Shown here piece by piece: positions 13,950 through 16,270 of a DNA stretch of 16,270 bases. The stretch spans positions 1 to 16,270 of the forward strand of contig CAKPJR010000013.1 in the NCBI GenBank assembly GCA_934162925.1. The letters run 5' to 3'. The notes under the pieces were generated by a model. The model ran no database searches and was not told the origin of the DNA. It saw nothing but the letters and a program-made list of their open reading frames with translations. Position 1 is the first letter of the stretch; every line of letters starts with the position of its first letter. The stretch comes from an uncultured Clostridia bacterium. GTDB lineage: Bacteria; Bacillota; Clostridia; TANB77; CAG-508. A program made the translations under genes and the position numbers.

Positions 13950-15170
13950 TTGAAAAGAATAAAATGTATTATATTAATACTTACATTATCTATAATAATA
14001 TGTATAATAGCTATTGTTGCAATAAATAATAAAAAAAGCAAATATGGTGTAGAAGCAGAGTTTCCTACCTTAGAAATAAATAGAAATATAGAAAAACTAA
14101 ATAATAGAAATCAATATTATATATTACTAGAATGTGTAAAAAAATTTGCTAGTTATGCAAGTAACGAAAATTATAATGCTATAAAATTAATAACAAATAT
14201 GGATAATGAAGAAAGCGTTATAAATTATTATTCATTTGATAATGTGAAAAATATTTGTTTTGAAGAAGTATATGTTTTAAATGGATACACGTATGATACT
14301 TTTTACATAAGAGGGAAAAATGATATATCTTCAAATAGCAAATTTTACTTTATAATAAATTTAGATTTTTCAAATTACACATATAGAATAGAACCAATAA
14401 CAGAAGATAAATATAATGAACTTGTAAAAAATAACAGAATGAGTGAAGAAGACTTAACCATTGAAAAAAATAAATACAATAATTTCGAAGATATTTATAT
14501 AACGGATGAAGAAATGGCTATAAAATATTTAGAAGACTATACTAAGAAAGCACTTGAACATCCTGAGATGGCATATAACTTATTAGATGAAGGATATAGA
14601 AATAAAAGGTTTGGAAAACTAGAAAAGTATGAGGAATATGTAAAGAGCAAAGAATATCAATTAGAAAACACAACTGTATCAAAATATAAAGTTGATGAAA
14701 AAGAAGATTATATAGAATATGTTGTAGTGGATACATATGAGAATTACTATACAATAAAAGAAACTTCAGTTATGGATTATACAATTATGCTAGATAATTA
14801 TACAGTAAAATCCGAAGAATTTATTTCTAAATATAATAATTTAGAGGATGAGAAAAAAGTAGCTACAGATGTTGAAATTTTTATAAAAATGATAAGCAAT
14901 AATGATTATAAAAATGCATATAATTGTTTGGCAAACGAATTTAAACAAAATTATTTTAAAATTCAGGATGATTTTGAAAAATATGCTCAAGAGGTATTTT
15001 TTGATGACAATTATATAACTGTTACTGATATAACTAATAAGGGAAATGTATATACATGTACAGCTAACTTAAAAAGCGGAATAGGAGCTGCAGCAGATAG
15101 TATGACAAAAAGGTTTGCAGTAAAATTAAATCAGAATGCAGAATTTGAATTATCGTTTGAAGTAGAATAG
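13950..15170 (+). CDS. TM-anchored protein with tandem NTF2-like repeats, 406 aa
   Basis: I do not recognise a named family. One TM helix (about 7-26, IILILTLSIIICIIAIVAI) anchors the protein and the rest should be extracytoplasmic. Two regions share a motif with the protein at 10060: MAYNLLDEGYRNKRFGKLEKY (about 207-227) and AYNCLANEFKQNYFKIQDDF (about 323-342). Each is preceded by a helix and followed by beta-rich sequence ending in a hydrophobic strand. A third, weaker copy may lie at about 58-150. This suggests two or three consecutive NTF2-like domains, as in TcpC-type VirB8 proteins. TTG 13950 is supported by AGGGGG (13937-13942). It begins 16 bp after the peptidase and ends 8 bp before the next gene. 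A role in the T4SS periphery is inferred from context. Confidence 0.6.
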   Translation: MKRIKCIILILTLSIIICIIAIVAINNKKSKYGVEAEFPTLEINRNIEKLNNRNQYYILLECVKKFASYASNENYNAIKLITNMDNEESVINYYSFDNVKNICFEEVYVLNGYTYDTFYIRGKNDISSNSKFYFIINLDFSNYTYRIEPITEDKYNELVKNNRMSEEDLTIEKNKYNNFEDIYITDEEMAIKYLEDYTKKALEHPEMAYNLLDEGYRNKRFGKLEKYEEYVKSKEYQLENTTVSKYKVDEKEDYIEYVVVDTYENYYTIKETSVMDYTIMLDNYTVKSEEFISKYNNLEDEKKVATDVEIFIKMISNNDYKNAYNCLANEFKQNYFKIQDDFEKYAQEVFFDDNYITVTDITNKGNVYTCTANLKSGIGAAADSMTKRFAVKLNQNAEFELSFEVE

Positions 15171-15178
15171 GAGAAATC

Positions 15179-16270
15179 ATGGAAGAAAAAAGAAAAATCT
15201 CTACATTTACGCCGGATGAGAAGGAGACAATGAAAAAGTTAAATAAATTTGAAGGTGAAATGCAAGAAACGTTATTAGAAGGAGAAAGAATTTCTAGTAT
15301 AGAATACTATGAAAAATTAAATATCAAAAAGGGTTTAGAATTAAAATCCGATATATATATATCTAAGATATCTTGCAAAGATGGAATGGAAAGAGTTGGA
15401 ATTTATGCAAAAAATTCTAATAACTTATTAGGATATGTAAATAAAGAAGGAGATATAGAATTTATAGACCCACTATTGAGAGAATTAGAACTAGAAATTA
15501 CATTAGAACAACTTAAAGAAATGAACATAGATAATATTAGAGCAAAATCAGAAGAGTTTACATTAGATGAACTAAGGGAACAGATTGCAAATCAGAAAAA
15601 GACAAAAGAACCAGAAAAAGTTGGTAAAGAGAAAAAAAGCGAAAAAAAAGAAGAAGATGTTAATGAAGAATTAAAAGAAAACGAAGGACAAGATTTAGGA
15701 ATTACATATTACAGAGAAATAAGAGATACAAAATTACAAGAAGAATTTCCAGAGCTTAGAGGAAAAAAATTAGGGTTAGCATATTCTAGCAAATTAGGGC
15801 AGTTTATAATTACAGAAAAGAGTAAAAATGGAGAAAAAATTTCTAGTGAAATAAAACCAGCCAAACCAACAATACGCAGTGTGATTTCAGTTGACGAGAA
15901 TGGAGACAAAGTAGAGAGAAAAACTCCACATGCATTAATGAAAACAAAAAGAAATGATGTAGAAATGTCTATAAGTTTTGATTTATATGGATATGTCGAA
16001 CTAGGAAAAGTACGAATAACACCATGTAATGAAAGAGTAGAAAGACCTGTAAAAGTACAAAATAAAACAAATGTACCTGAAACCGAAGTTATTAGGGCAA
16101 CAGATACTGGAATAGAGAATCATGAAATAGCACATAATTTTGAAAAAGAAGAAGAAAAAAATGATGATTATAATTTAGATGATCCTTTCTACTTTGCTGG
16201 CTTTGAAATTAAATTATCAAGTAATTATGAAGTAATAAAAAAAGAAAATGAAGATGCATATGTAATAAAG
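15179..16270 (+). CDS. Unknown soluble protein, 5' part only (364 codons, open at the window end)
   Basis: The reading frame is open from ATG 15179 to the last base with no stop, so the C-terminus is missing. AGGAG (15169-15173) overlaps the preceding stop codon, so the gene is tightly coupled to the operon. I see no signal peptide or TM helix; it should be cytosolic. A compact N-terminal part (about 1-135, with a helix EKETMKKLNKFEGEMQETLL and a beta-rich stretch GLELKSDIYISKISCKDG) is joined by a very Lys/Glu-rich linker (about 138-170) to a second part (about 172-290, LGITYYREIRDTKLQEEFPE). After that an acidic polar stretch holds HEIAH (315-319) before a new structured segment DDPFYFAGFEIKL. 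I do not recognise the family. It could be a cytosolic T4SS accessory, cargo-related or regulatory protein. Confidence 0.7.
   Translation, partial: MEEKRKISTFTPDEKETMKKLNKFEGEMQETLLEGERISSIEYYEKLNIKKGLELKSDIYISKISCKDGMERVGIYAKNSNNLLGYVNKEGDIEFIDPLLRELELEITLEQLKEMNIDNIRAKSEEFTLDELREQIANQKKTKEPEKVGKEKKSEKKEEDVNEELKENEGQDLGITYYREIRDTKLQEEFPELRGKKLGLAYSSKLGQFIITEKSKNGEKISSEIKPAKPTIRSVISVDENGDKVERKTPHALMKTKRNDVEMSISFDLYGYVELGKVRITPCNERVERPVKVQNKTNVPETEVIRATDTGIENHEIAHNFEKEEEKNDDYNLDDPFYFAGFEIKLSSNYEVIKKENEDAYVIK

Overview
The window is AT-rich, standard-code DNA with strong Shine-Dalgarno sites, many extended -10 promoters and a small Spo0E-type sporulation phosphatase gene. This points to a low-GC, probably spore-forming Firmicute of the Clostridia type. 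I cannot name the species.

Positions 1-300 hold a promoter, the 53-aa Spo0E-like gene and its terminator. Positions 300-545 have no gene but contain small hairpins and a promoter-like sequence. Positions 546-1734 are an IS30-family insertion sequence with perfect 15-bp terminal inverted repeats. Its leftward transposase gene is dead: it has a frameshift near the Cys-rich region and an internal deletion of about 50 codons that removed the catalytic glutamate segment. Positions 1735-1971 are non-coding and end in a strong promoter preceded by phased A-tracts.

The rest (1972-16270, all on the + strand) is a Gram-positive type IV secretion or conjugation gene cluster in two transcription units. 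Unit 1 (1972-3166) encodes three VirB2/TrbC-like pilins and ends in a strong GAAA-loop terminator. Unit 2 has its own extended -10 promoter (3269-3297) and runs to the window edge without a terminator. It encodes a PrgI-family (VirB3-like) protein, a membrane-anchored protein that resembles a detached N-terminal domain of VirB4, the VirB4-type ATPase, a 1066-aa VirB6/TrbL-like membrane protein with a very long soluble tail, and a TM-anchored NTF2-like protein (VirB8/TcpC candidate). Next come a TM-anchored cell-wall hydrolase (GH73-like glucosaminidase followed by a C39-like cysteine peptidase, separated by a one-base frameshift), a second TM-anchored protein with at least two and perhaps three NTF2-like repeats, and a soluble protein of unknown function cut off by the window end.

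Together these genes supply pilus subunits, inner-membrane channel, assembly ATPase, periphery and wall-penetrating enzyme. No VirD4 coupling ATPase, VirB11, relaxase, integrase or effector is visible, so whether the machine moves DNA or protein cannot be decided from this window. The most notable points are the separate VirB4 N-domain, the hydrolase frameshift, the pilin triplet with a 44-bp identical tract, the NTF2 motif shared by two accessory proteins, and the unrecognised last gene.
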